Assembly: GCF_003086895.1 (NCBI RefSeq)
Contig: NZ_CP026004.1
Coordinates: 1,338,731 to 1,402,730 of the forward strand
Length of the DNA: 64,000 bases
Direction of reading: 5' to 3'
Origin: Stenotrophomonas sp. ESTM1D_MKCIP4_1
GTDB taxonomy: Bacteria; Pseudomonadota; Gammaproteobacteria; Xanthomonadales; Xanthomonadaceae
The translations under genes were made by a program, and so were the position numbers. The notes under the pieces are model-generated. The model saw only the letters and a program-made list of their open reading frames with translations, was not told where the DNA came from and did not search any database. This document shows, piece by piece, positions 7,399 to 14,596 of the stretch; position 1 is the first letter of the stretch; every line of letters begins with the position of its first letter.

Positions 7399-9600
7399 TC
7401 AGAAGTACGCGCGGATGCCGAAGGCGACACCACGACCCGGCAACGGCGAGTAGTCACGCAGCAGCGAGGTGTGCGGACGCACTTCGCGGTTGGTCAGGTT
7501 GCTGCCATCCAGGAAGACCTCGTAGCTGTTGCTGTCGCTGCGGTCCCAGCGGTACGCGAAGTGCGCATCGACCAGGGTGTAGCCGTCGCTGGCTTCCTCG
7601 TTCTGCGCCACGTCCTTCTGCCTGCTGTAACGCACCGCACCCACCGAGGCGCGCCAGCCATCCTTCGCCCAGCGCAGGTCGGCACCGACGCGCGCCGGGG
7701 CGATGCGCGGCAGGTAGCCGGTGTTGGCCAGTTCCACGCTGTAGTTGTGGTTGTGGTCACCGTGCGGCACGGCAATGTCCAGCGTACGGCTGCCGTTGCC
7801 ATCCAGCTTGGCCTGCACGTAGTCGCCGAACAGGCGCAGATCCCAGTCACCGGCACCGCCCTCGAACAGGTGCACCAGCGCCTCGGCTTCGGCACCCTTG
7901 AACACCGCGTCCTGCTGCGTCCAGGTGCGCACCGGCAGGCTTTCGGTGAGGCCAGTGTCGGCCAGATAGATGAAGTCCTTGAACTTCGTCTGGTAGATCG
8001 CGGCCGAGAAGTCCAGGCGCTCGCTGTGGGTGTGGATGCCCAGTTCGACACGCTGGCCGCGCTCGGTCTTCAGGTCGGCATCGCCGATTTCCAGCGAACG
8101 GGTGGCGATGTGCGCGCCTGCGGCATACAGCTCTTCATTGGTCGGCGCGCGCTCGGAGCTGTCCACGCCGATGCGCAGGTCGACGGCGTCGTTGAGCTTC
8201 CAGATGCCGGCGGCGGACAGGTTGGTGGCGTCGAACTTGCGGCGGCGGTAATCGCCGGTCGGGTCCAGCTTGACCTGGTCGTGGCGGCCGCCCAGTTCCA
8301 GCTTGAACGGGCCGAACTGCTTTTCCTGCAGCACGAACAGGCCGGCGTTCTTCGTGTTGGTGTTCGGCACGAACGCTTCCTCGCCGATGGCACCGAAATC
8401 GCTGTTGCCGAACTGCACGCCGAAGGCGCCGTCCCAGCCGCCGATCTGCTGCTGCACCGCTTCCAGGCGGGTCTCGATGCCGCGGTTGGTGAAGCGGGTG
8501 GACGGCGTGCCGGCTTCCAGCTCCACGTGCTCATAATCGGTGTAGGCCACGCGCGCGTTGACGTTCTTCAGGAACGACACCGGGTTGTAGATGCCGGCCT
8601 TGGTCTCGAAACGGTTCTGCACCATGTCGATGCGGACGTCATGCTCGTCGCCTTCCTCCTCCTCATCGCCATGGTCGTGGTCATGGTCGTGGTCATCGCC
8701 TTCGGCATGCACGTGGGCGCCGTTGGGAATGCCGTAGTTGGTGCGGTAAGTGCTGGCCGATACACCGAAGTAGCCACCTTCGCCCAGCCACGTGGCACCC
8801 ACACCACCGGCGCGGGTGCGGATGGAACTGTTGTCCAGGCGGCCACGGCGCGGCTCATCACCTTCCTCGCCCGCGTGGTCGTGGTCGTGGTCTTCGTGGT
8901 GGTCTTCCAGGCTGTCGATCACTGCGTAGCCGGGGATGCGGTAGTCATCGCCGTTGCGCACCAGGCCGTCGACGTGCAGCACGACGTTGCCGCTGACGCC
9001 GTCGAGGCGGAACATGCCGCTGCGCTCGTCGTTGACCGAGTTGCCACGCACTTCGGCGCGGCCGCTGAGCGGACGGTCCGGCAGTTCGCGGGCAATGCGG
9101 CCATCGACTACGTTCACCGCGCCGCCGATGGCGCCGCTGCCGAACAGCAGGGTGGCCGGGCCCTTCAGCACTTCGATCTGGTCGGCCAGGAACGGCTCGA
9201 TGCTGGTGGCGTGGTCAGCGCTGACGGTGGAGGCATCCATGTTGCCCATGCCGTTGGACAGCACGGCCACGCGCGGGCCTTCCTGGCCGCGGATGATCGG
9301 GCGGCCGACGCCGGGGCCGAAGAAGGTGCTCTGCACGCCGGGCAGCTTGGCCACGGTATCGCCCAGGGTGCCGGCCTTCTGCTCGTCCAGGCGCTCGCCG
9401 GCCAGCACGTCCACCGGGCGGGCCAGCGACTCGGCATCGCCCTGCAGCGGCGAGGCGGTGACCTGCACCGACGACAGCTCGGTCAGGTGGCGGTCACGAT
9501 GGGTGTCCGGGTCGGCGGCGGCAAAGGCGGCCGACGGCAGCAGGGCGGCCAGGGCCAGGGCCAGCGAATGTGGCTTGAAACGAGGGGCGTGAGAGGGCAT
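7399..9600 (-). CDS. znuD: ZnuD-like TonB-dependent outer-membrane zinc receptor
   Basis: 733 aa. A signal peptide (ends SAAFAAADP) is followed by a plug domain (RPIIRGQEGPRVAVLSNGM, and ATLLFGSGAIGGAVNVVDGR) and a 22-strand barrel ending in an aromatic residue (GIRAYF). Two extracellular-type loops are packed with His and Asp/Glu: EDHHEDHDHDHAGEEGDE and DDHDHDHDHGDEEEEGDEH. Such loops are characteristic of the ZnuD zinc receptors. It imports zinc through the outer membrane using TonB energy. AGGAAG lies 5 bp upstream of the ATG. A Zur-box-like palindrome at 9614-9628 overlaps its likely promoter, and zur is 6 kb away. A different transition metal cannot be excluded. Confidence 0.88.
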   Translation of the reverse strand: MPSHAPRFKPHSLALALAALLPSAAFAAADPDTHRDRHLTELSSVQVTASPLQGDAESLARPVDVLAGERLDEQKAGTLGDTVAKLPGVQSTFFGPGVGRPIIRGQEGPRVAVLSNGMGNMDASTVSADHATSIEPFLADQIEVLKGPATLLFGSGAIGGAVNVVDGRIARELPDRPLSGRAEVRGNSVNDERSGMFRLDGVSGNVVLHVDGLVRNGDDYRIPGYAVIDSLEDHHEDHDHDHAGEEGDEPRRGRLDNSSIRTRAGGVGATWLGEGGYFGVSASTYRTNYGIPNGAHVHAEGDDHDHDHDHGDEEEEGDEHDVRIDMVQNRFETKAGIYNPVSFLKNVNARVAYTDYEHVELEAGTPSTRFTNRGIETRLEAVQQQIGGWDGAFGVQFGNSDFGAIGEEAFVPNTNTKNAGLFVLQEKQFGPFKLELGGRHDQVKLDPTGDYRRRKFDATNLSAAGIWKLNDAVDLRIGVDSSERAPTNEELYAAGAHIATRSLEIGDADLKTERGQRVELGIHTHSERLDFSAAIYQTKFKDFIYLADTGLTESLPVRTWTQQDAVFKGAEAEALVHLFEGGAGDWDLRLFGDYVQAKLDGNGSRTLDIAVPHGDHNHNYSVELANTGYLPRIAPARVGADLRWAKDGWRASVGAVRYSRQKDVAQNEEASDGYTLVDAHFAYRWDRSDSNSYEVFLDGSNLTNREVRPHTSLLRDYSPLPGRGVAFGIRAYF

Positions 9601-9613
9601 CCGGTGCTTCCTT

Positions 9614-9628
9614 TGTTACATTGTATCA
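9614..9628 (-). promoter_or_regulatory. Candidate Zur box upstream of znuD
   Basis: TGTTACATTGTATCA is an imperfect palindrome close to the TGTTATAATATAACA-type sites bound by Zur. It sits 14 bp upstream of the znuD start codon. Inferred from pattern and context only. Confidence 0.45.
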
Positions 9629-9692
9629 ATCGGGTGGCGCACGTATCCCGTCGTGGGACAGGGGGAGGGAAACCGTGCGGGTCGGGGATGGA

Positions 9693-9712
9693 TGTTATAT
9701 TATTCCATAACG
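9693..9712 (+). promoter_or_regulatory. Candidate Zur box upstream of the MerC-like gene
   Basis: GTTAT at 9694-9698 and ATAAC at 9707-9711 form an inverted repeat with an AT-rich centre (TGTTATATTATTCCATAACG). It lies 24 bp before the MerC-like start and is the most AT-rich spot in the divergent gap. Could also serve as a promoter -10 region. Confidence 0.4.
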
Positions 9713-9735
9713 ATTCGCCGACCCTGCTGGAAGTC

Positions 9736-10149
9736 ATGTCCCCGTCCTCCTCCTTCCGCCGCCTGCTCGACCGCTTTGGCGCCACCGGTTCGATGCTGTG
9801 CGCCGTGCACTGCGCGGTCATTCCGGTTCTGCTGGCGATCGCCCCCTCGCTGGGCCTGTCGTTCTGGCTGAGTGACGGGGTGGAGATGACCCTGGTGGTG
9901 TTCGTGACCCTGCTCGGCCTGTTCAGCCTGGTCATGGGCTACCGCCGCCATGGCGCCCTGCGCGCGCTGGCCTTCCTGCTGCCGGGCCTGGTGGCGCTCT
10001 GGGCGGGCGTGCTGGTCGACGCGCTGCACCACAATGCCGTACCGCATGCCGTGGTGATGACGCTGGGCGGCCTGCTGGTGGGCGTGGCCCACCTGGTCAA
10101 CCTGCGCCTCAACCACGTCCACGTCCACGACGCCAGCTGCGCGCACTAG
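9736..10149 (+). CDS. MerC-like membrane protein, possible metal transporter
   Basis: 137 aa with four hydrophobic segments. The first helix contains MLCAVHCA, the Cys-x-x-x-Cys-type segment of MerC-domain proteins, in which membrane cysteines bind the metal. The C-terminus is His-rich (NHVHVHDASCAH), suiting a soft metal or zinc. It is divergent from the ZnuD-like receptor across a 135-bp gap holding two Zur-box-like sites, so a role in zinc import across the inner membrane is a reasonable inference. I start at the ATG preceded by GGAAG; an in-frame ATG at 9688 would put the putative Zur box inside the gene. Confidence 0.75.
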   Translation: MSPSSSFRRLLDRFGATGSMLCAVHCAVIPVLLAIAPSLGLSFWLSDGVEMTLVVFVTLLGLFSLVMGYRRHGALRALAFLLPGLVALWAGVLVDALHHNAVPHAVVMTLGGLLVGVAHLVNLRLNHVHVHDASCAH

Positions 10150-10259
10150 GTACGTCGTGATAGGCTTTCTGATCGTGCGCGGGGGCGCCCAGCAAGGCGG
10201 CCCCGCCGAACCCGTGTCAGTACGGGGTAACCAGATTTCACATTTGAGGAGTTGAAGAC

Positions 10260-10439
10260 ATGGGTAAGGGTGACCGCAAGACCGCCAAGGGCAAGCGCTA
10301 CAACGCCAGCTACGGCAACGCCCGTTCGCACACCGCGAGCAAGGTCGCTGTAGGCGCCGGTGCCCCGGTTGCCAAGAAGACCGTGGCCAAGGCTCCGGCC
10401 AAGAAGGCCGTGGCGAAGAAGGCTGCTGCCAAGGCCTGA
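10260..10439 (+). CDS. 30S ribosomal protein THX-like
   Basis: A 59-aa, very basic protein. It begins MGKGDRKTAKGKRYNASYGN, which matches the THX family of small 30S-associated proteins, and ends in an Ala/Lys-rich repeat tail (KKTVAKAPAKKAVAKKA) longer than in the Thermus prototype. In Thermus, THX sits in the head of the small subunit and stabilises the RNA. A good GAGGAG site lies 8 bp upstream, and a strong bidirectional terminator follows at 10463-10494, so it is a single-gene transcript. Confidence 0.9.
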   Translation: MGKGDRKTAKGKRYNASYGNARSHTASKVAVGAGAPVAKKTVAKAPAKKAVAKKAAAKA

Positions 10440-10462
10440 TCCGGCCGGGCAGTGAGTCCAAG

Positions 10463-10494
10463 AAAAAACGCGGCGCCTGGCGCCGCGTTTTTTT
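10463..10494. terminator. Bidirectional terminator between THX and NPP genes
   Basis: A 10-bp stem ACGCGGCGCC / GGCGCCGCGT (10468-10477, 10479-10488) is flanked by six A's on the left and seven T's on the right, so it can terminate both the rightward THX transcript and the leftward phosphodiesterase transcript. Confidence 0.9.
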
Positions 10495-10551
10495 GTGCCT
10501 GGCCTTCGTGCCGCTGCGCTCGCCGGGCCATGCCCGGCGGCGGTTGCGGGA

Positions 10552-11796
10552 TCAACGCAACGTCTTCTGCAGCGTTTCGGCGTTGCCGTCATTCGGCGCG
10601 GCAGGCACCTGAAGCAGTTCCGCCAGCAGCGGATACACATCCACGTTGTCGAAGCCATCGATCACCAGCCCCTGCCGGAACGACGGGCCGCGCGCGACGA
10701 ACACGGCGCGCATCGAGGGCAGGGCGTTGTCGTAACCGTGCGAGCCCCGTTCCTGGTGGTCGCGCTTGGCGATGCGCTCGGCATGCAGCGCGTCCCAGCC
10801 CTCATCCATCTGGCAGACGATGGGCGGTACGCGCGGGTGCGAGCCGTAGTGCCAGCGCGCCGGCAGCGATTCCTTCTTCCAGCATTCGTAATGGGCGTGG
10901 CGGCCGAGCAGGGCGCGCTCGGCCTGTGCCTCGCGGCCGGCCACCGGCGCGAAACCGACCGACTGCCCCTGGCTGATGTTGCGCGCGATGGACGGGTCTG
11001 CCATCGACTCAACGGACAGCACCTGGCCTTCGGCCACACCGGCCATGCCGTGGTCGGACACCACGATGACGTTGGTGGTGGCCGCCAGCCCGCCTGCGTC
11101 CAGGCCATCGAGCACCTGGCCGATGATCTGGTCGGCCTGCACGATCGCATCGCGGTACTGGCTCGAATCCGGGCCGTAGCTGTGGCCGGCCTTGTCCACG
11201 TTTTCCATGTACAGGGTGGTCAGCCGCGGCGCATCGGCATCGGTCTGCGCCAGCCATTCCAGCACGGTGCGCGCGCGCTGCTGCAGCGGTTCCTTGCTGT
11301 CATACACCTGCCACTGGCTGGGGCGGGTGCCATCGATCTCGGCCTCGCTGCCCGGCCACGAGGTGGTCGCGGTGCGCACGCCCACTTTCTCGGCGCCGAC
11401 CCAGATCGGTTCACCGCCCCACCAGGCACTGTGGGTCACCGCATCGCGGTCGCCCAGGCTGAAGCGGCCCAGCTGCGGGTCCTGCATGCTGTTGTTGACG
11501 ATGCCGTGGTGGTCCGGGCGCAGGCCGGTGACGATGGTGTAGTGGTTGGGGAAAGTGAGCGAGGGATAGGATGGGGTCATCCAGCGCGCGCGCACGCCAC
11601 CGTCGATGATGCGCTGCAGGTTCGGCGTCAGGCCGCGATCCAGTGCATCGGCGCGCAGGCCGTCGATGGAGATCAGCAGCAGCTTCGGTGGCGGCACGTC
11701 GGCGCGCGCAACCGGCGCGGACGAAGGAGGCGTGGTCGTGCAGGCCACCAGGGGCAGCAGCAACGCCAGCGAACAGGTCAGGCGTACGGAAGTCAT
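10552..11796 (-). CDS. Lipoprotein nucleotide pyrophosphatase/phosphodiesterase (NPP family)
   Basis: 414 aa. An N-terminal lipobox (LLPLVAC) predicts a lipoprotein. The alkaline-phosphatase-superfamily core begins LLLISIDGLRADA, where the Asp binds zinc; the nucleophile is the Thr in PSLTFPNHYT. Later metal ligands appear in NVDKAGHSYGPDS, VVSDHGM and RGSHGYDN. This is the NPP subgroup that cleaves phosphodiesters and nucleotide pyrophosphates; the structurally known Xanthomonas NPP is a close type. I start at 11796 because of the signal peptide; the longer frame to 11907 adds an unlikely basic leader. Transcribed alone, toward the THX terminator. Confidence 0.88.
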   Translation of the reverse strand: MTSVRLTCSLALLLPLVACTTTPPSSAPVARADVPPPKLLLISIDGLRADALDRGLTPNLQRIIDGGVRARWMTPSYPSLTFPNHYTIVTGLRPDHHGIVNNSMQDPQLGRFSLGDRDAVTHSAWWGGEPIWVGAEKVGVRTATTSWPGSEAEIDGTRPSQWQVYDSKEPLQQRARTVLEWLAQTDADAPRLTTLYMENVDKAGHSYGPDSSQYRDAIVQADQIIGQVLDGLDAGGLAATTNVIVVSDHGMAGVAEGQVLSVESMADPSIARNISQGQSVGFAPVAGREAQAERALLGRHAHYECWKKESLPARWHYGSHPRVPPIVCQMDEGWDALHAERIAKRDHQERGSHGYDNALPSMRAVFVARGPSFRQGLVIDGFDNVDVYPLLAELLQVPAAPNDGNAETLQKTLR

Positions 11797-11880
11797 CCCG
11801 TCATCATAAGCCGCAGCAATGACGTGCCCAAGACACGGCGTGCTGTCGCACGCCGTGTCCGCGCATTTTTCCTTATCCCT

Positions 11881-11930
11881 GCGCCCTCGGCGCGCCCCCT
11901 TCAACAAGAAGGGGGCTCCTCACCAGAGAC
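11881..11930 (+). repeat. Short hairpin repeat, copy 1
   Basis: GCGCCCTCGGCGCG leads into a stem GCCCCCTT / AAGGGGGC (11894-11901, 11909-11916), then CTCCTCACCAGAGAC. Related copies lie at 53158-53205 and, reversed, at 59013-59057. Confidence 0.6.
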
Positions 11931-11948
11931 ACTCCGCAACCCGATCCA

Positions 11949-11974
11949 GCGTGTCGACCAAGGTCGACACCTAC
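11949..11974 (-). repeat. SMAG-type repeat
   Basis: On the minus strand GTAGGTGTCGACC-TTGGTCGACACGC: a GTAG head plus a 10-bp palindrome. Identical in stem to the copy at 14391. Confidence 0.8.
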
Positions 11975-11984
11975 CAACAGCCGC

Positions 11985-12085
11985 GGGAACCCGCCAACCC
12001 ACGGATAGCCCGCTGTTGCTGTTGCTGTTGCCGGCCAGCGGCCGGCACTAGCGCGGGTGCAGGGCGCAGCCCTGCCGGCAAACCC
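11985..12085 (-). repeat. Truncated relative of the ~180-bp structured element, with SMAG insertion
   Basis: On the minus strand it carries the GCAGGGCTGCGCCCTGC palindrome, then a GTAG/CTAG-type SMAG (12030-12051), then CAACAGCAACAGC, then CCGTGGGTTGGCGGG. These match the left half of the elements at 14130 and 23401, but the long hairpin arm is missing. Confidence 0.5.
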
Positions 12086-12091
12086 CAACCC

Positions 12092-12583
12092 TTACACGAA
12101 CAACGGTGCGTGCCGCTGCTCCAGCCGCAGCAGGGCCGCCTTGGTTTCCAGGCCGCCGCCGAAGCCGGTGAGCGTGCCATTGCTGCCGATAACGCGGTGG
12201 CAGGGCAGCACGATCGGCAGCGGATTACGGCCGTTGGCCGCGCCCACCGCACGGGTGGCCGTCGGCTGCCCCAGGTGCTGCGCCAGTTGCAGGTAGCTCC
12301 AGGTCTGCCCGAAGGGAATCAGCGCGAGCGCATGCCACACCCGCAACTGGAACGGCGTCCCCTGTGGCGCCAACACCAGATCGAAGGTGCTGCGCTCGCC
12401 GTGCAGGTACTGCAGCAGCTGTTCGCGCGCTTCCGGCAACGCACCGGGCGCGTACTGCCAGTCGCCGCGGCCACGTGCGGGGTGGCGGTTCTCGGGGAAC
12501 AACACATGGGCCAGGCCCTGTGCGTTGCCGGCGATGGTCAGCTCGCCGATCGGGCTGTCGAAACGATCAAACAACAGGGTCAT
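12092..12583 (-). CDS. ogt: Methylated-DNA--protein-cysteine methyltransferase
   Basis: 163 aa. Repairs O6-alkylguanine and O4-alkylthymine by moving the alkyl group irreversibly onto its own cysteine. The active site is IVLPCHRVIGSNG, preceded by the DNA-binding helix region FGQTWSYLQLAQHLGQPTATRAVGAAN. Its ATG overlaps the TGA of the upstream ada-alkA fusion by 4 bp (12580-12583), so the two are coupled and together cover alkyl-adduct removal. The 25-residue upstream extension in the same frame lies inside the fusion gene and was not used. Confidence 0.95.
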   Translation of the reverse strand: MTLLFDRFDSPIGELTIAGNAQGLAHVLFPENRHPARGRGDWQYAPGALPEAREQLLQYLHGERSTFDLVLAPQGTPFQLRVWHALALIPFGQTWSYLQLAQHLGQPTATRAVGAANGRNPLPIVLPCHRVIGSNGTLTGFGGGLETKAALLRLEQRHAPLFV

Positions 12584-14058
12584 GTCGGTTCTCCCACAAA
12601 CGTACCGGACAGGTGCCACAGGTGCAGCACGGCATAGGCGCGCCACGGGCGCCACGATTGCGAGCGTGCCTCGGTGGCGCGTTCGCTCAGGCGCTGGCCC
12701 TGCGCGTGTCCCAGCACCTGTTGCAGTACCAGGTCACCGGCAGGGAAGGCGTCGGGTTGGCCCAGGCCACGCAGGGCGATGTACTGCGCTGTCCACGGGC
12801 CGATGCCGGGCAGCGCCACGCACCGTGCGACGAAATCCTCCAGCGCCTGGCCGGGGCCGAAGTCCAGCGCGCCACTGGCACATGCTGCCGCCAGCGCACG
12901 CACCGTGGCAGCACGCGTGCGTGGCAGGCCGATGGATTCCAGCGGTGCTTCGGCCAGCACGTCCGGCGCTGGGAACTGGCGATCGAATTCGGCCGGCATG
13001 TCGGGCAGGTGCGCGCCCCACGCATCGACCAGGCGGCGGGCGAAGGTGGTGGCGGCGGCCACACTGACCTGCTGGCCCAGCACTGCGCGCACCGCAACTT
13101 CAAAGCCATCCCATCCACCCGGCACCCGCAGGCCCGGGCGCTCGGCGATGCCGCGCGCCAGCAGTGGTTCCTCCGCCAGGGCGGCGTGTACCTGCTGCAG
13201 ATCTGCATCGAGGTCGAACACCCGGCGCACGCGGCGCACGATGTCCGGAATCATCCGGGGATCGACGGCACTCAGCTGCAGGCGCAGTTCCGGCCGCTTC
13301 GGGTCGGCGGTCACCCGCAGCAGGGTAGGGCGCTCGGGCGTGCCGAGCACACGCTGGTAGCTGTCCTCATCGATCCGTTCGATGCCCGGCAGGCTGCGCT
13401 TGCGCAGGAAGGCCAGCATGCGCGGGAAATCCAGCGGTGGGCGGTAGCCCAGGCGCAGTACCAGGCTGCCATCGCCGGCGGCCGACGGGGCGTGCTGGCG
13501 GCGCAGCGCGGTGGGTGCCATGCCGCACCCCTGAAGGAACGCGGTGTTGAAGCGGCGCAGGCTGTTGTAGCCGGCCGCGAGGGCGACATCGGTCACCGGC
13601 AGTGTGGTTTCGGTCAGCAGTTGCTTGGCCAGCAGCAGGCGGTGGGTGGCGTGGATCTGCCCGGGCGTGGCGCCCAGGTGTTCGACGAACAGGCGTTGCA
13701 GCTGGCGTGCGCTCACGCCCAGTTTCCCGGCAAGGTCGGCCATCGCCTGGTCCTGCAGGAAGCCGGCATGGATGAGGGCGAGGGCGCGCTGCACGGTCTG
13801 CCCGGCCAGCGCCTGTTGCGCCCGCGGCGCCAGTTCCGGGCGACAGCGCAGGCAGGGCCGGTAGCCGGCGGCGGCGGCAGCGGCGGCGGAGGGGTAATAG
13901 GTGATGTTGCGCGGCTTGGGCGGTGGTGCGGGGCAGACCGGGCGGCAGTAGATGCCGGTACTGCGCACGGCGGTGAAGAACACGCCATCGAAGCGGGCAT
14001 CGCGGGCCAGGCGGGCGCGGTCGCAGGCGGCGTGGTCGAGGGCGGGGGCGGTATCCAT
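12580..14058 (-). CDS. Ada N-terminal / AraC / AlkA fusion: alkylation sensor plus DNA-3-methyladenine glycosylase
   Basis: 492 aa with three domains. Residues about 10-85 are the Ada zinc domain, with the four cysteines in STGIYCRPVCPAP and RPCLRCRPE; the first is the methyl acceptor in Ada. Residues about 90-190 are an AraC-type DNA-binding domain (QLQRLFVEHLGATPGQ). Residues about 200-490 are an AlkA glycosylase with its N-terminal domain and a helix-hairpin-helix/GPD core (LPGIGPWTAQYIALR; catalytic Asp in PAGDLVLQ). The cysteine-transfer domain missing from this Ada is supplied by the coupled ogt. The layout predicts a methylation-activated regulator fused to a repair enzyme. Confidence 0.93.
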   Translation of the reverse strand: MDTAPALDHAACDRARLARDARFDGVFFTAVRSTGIYCRPVCPAPPPKPRNITYYPSAAAAAAAGYRPCLRCRPELAPRAQQALAGQTVQRALALIHAGFLQDQAMADLAGKLGVSARQLQRLFVEHLGATPGQIHATHRLLLAKQLLTETTLPVTDVALAAGYNSLRRFNTAFLQGCGMAPTALRRQHAPSAAGDGSLVLRLGYRPPLDFPRMLAFLRKRSLPGIERIDEDSYQRVLGTPERPTLLRVTADPKRPELRLQLSAVDPRMIPDIVRRVRRVFDLDADLQQVHAALAEEPLLARGIAERPGLRVPGGWDGFEVAVRAVLGQQVSVAAATTFARRLVDAWGAHLPDMPAEFDRQFPAPDVLAEAPLESIGLPRTRAATVRALAAACASGALDFGPGQALEDFVARCVALPGIGPWTAQYIALRGLGQPDAFPAGDLVLQQVLGHAQGQRLSERATEARSQSWRPWRAYAVLHLWHLSGTFVGEPT

Positions 14059-14129
14059 GCCGCCAGTCTAGGCCGGCGCGTGCGGGGATACTCGCCGGAT
14101 TCGGACATGGATGTTGGTTGGGGGGTACT

Positions 14130-14310
14130 GGCAGGGCCTGCAGCCCTGCACCCGCAAAGGCAACGTCAACGTCAAAAGCCTGGACTCCGTGGGATGGCGG
14201 GGTAGGTCCGGTGGCAGGCGACGCCGCAAGTACGTCCCTGTAGGCTCGGTCGCGCCATCCATGGCGCTCACGCCCCTGCCACCGGACCCACCCCGCCTTC
14301 GACAGTTCTC
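14130..14310 (+). repeat. Structured interspersed element, copy A
   Basis: Starts with the palindrome GCAGGGCCTGCAGCCCTGC (14131-14149), then GGCAACGTCAACGTCAAAAG, then a 23-bp stem: left arm 14196-14218 (GGCGGGGTAGGTCC...) and right arm 14275-14297 (...GGACCCACCCCGCC), one mismatch. Inside the loop is a second hairpin GCGCCATCCATGGCGC (14252-14267). It ends TTCGACAGTTCTC. Copies B and C are at 23098 and 23401. Confidence 0.75.
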
Positions 14311-14390
14311 TGCCATCTGCCGGAACAGCCCTCGGGGTCGGATCCATTTTCTGCAGGAAAACGGCTCTGTGGGAATTGCGCTGCGCTCTG

Positions 14391-14502
14391 GTAGGTGTCG
14401 ACCTTGGTCGACACGCTGTTGTTCCGCCGTTGGTGGGTGCCGACCGTTGGTCGGCACGCTGTCGTTCCGCCGTTGGTAGGTGCCGACCGTTGGTCGGCAC
14501 GC
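14391..14502 (+). repeat. Three consecutive SMAG-type palindromes
   Basis: GTAGGTGTCGACC-type at 14391-14418, a GTGG-headed GTGCCGACC-type at about 14434-14461, and GTAGGTGCCGACC-type at 14476-14502. Linkers are GTTCCGCCGTTG-like, so the block is a partial 43-bp tandem array. Confidence 0.8.
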
Positions 14503-14596
14503 TTCCCCAGGTCAGAAGGGGTTCAGTAGCGCGCGCTGAATGCGCGGTGCGGGCGGGTAGACTGGGGGCCTTGTTCCCGCGAAGACCGGTTGCCCG

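Larger units (their letters stand above)
11797..12091. other. Repeat-filled gap between NPP and ogt
   Basis: No gene. It holds, in order: a hairpin ACACGGCGTG / CACGCCGTGT (11833-11858) followed by TTTTT on the plus strand; a CGCCCCCTT hairpin repeat (11881-11930); a minus-strand SMAG (11949-11974); and a truncated relative of the ~180-bp structured element with another SMAG inside it (11985-12085). Confidence 0.7.
14059..14596. other. 538-bp repeat island upstream of the COG3904 lipoprotein gene
   Basis: No gene seen. It contains one full ~180-bp structured element (14130-14310), a degenerate GGGGTCGGATCC palindrome (14336-14372) and three SMAG-like palindromes in a row (14391-14502). The promoter of the gene at 14597 must lie in the last ~90 bp. 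Confidence 0.7.

Noticed and set aside
7471..9700. Open frame antisense to the ZnuD-like gene
   Set aside because: Val/Ala/Gly-rich shadow. Only its last 138 codons, from 9736, form the real MerC-like gene.
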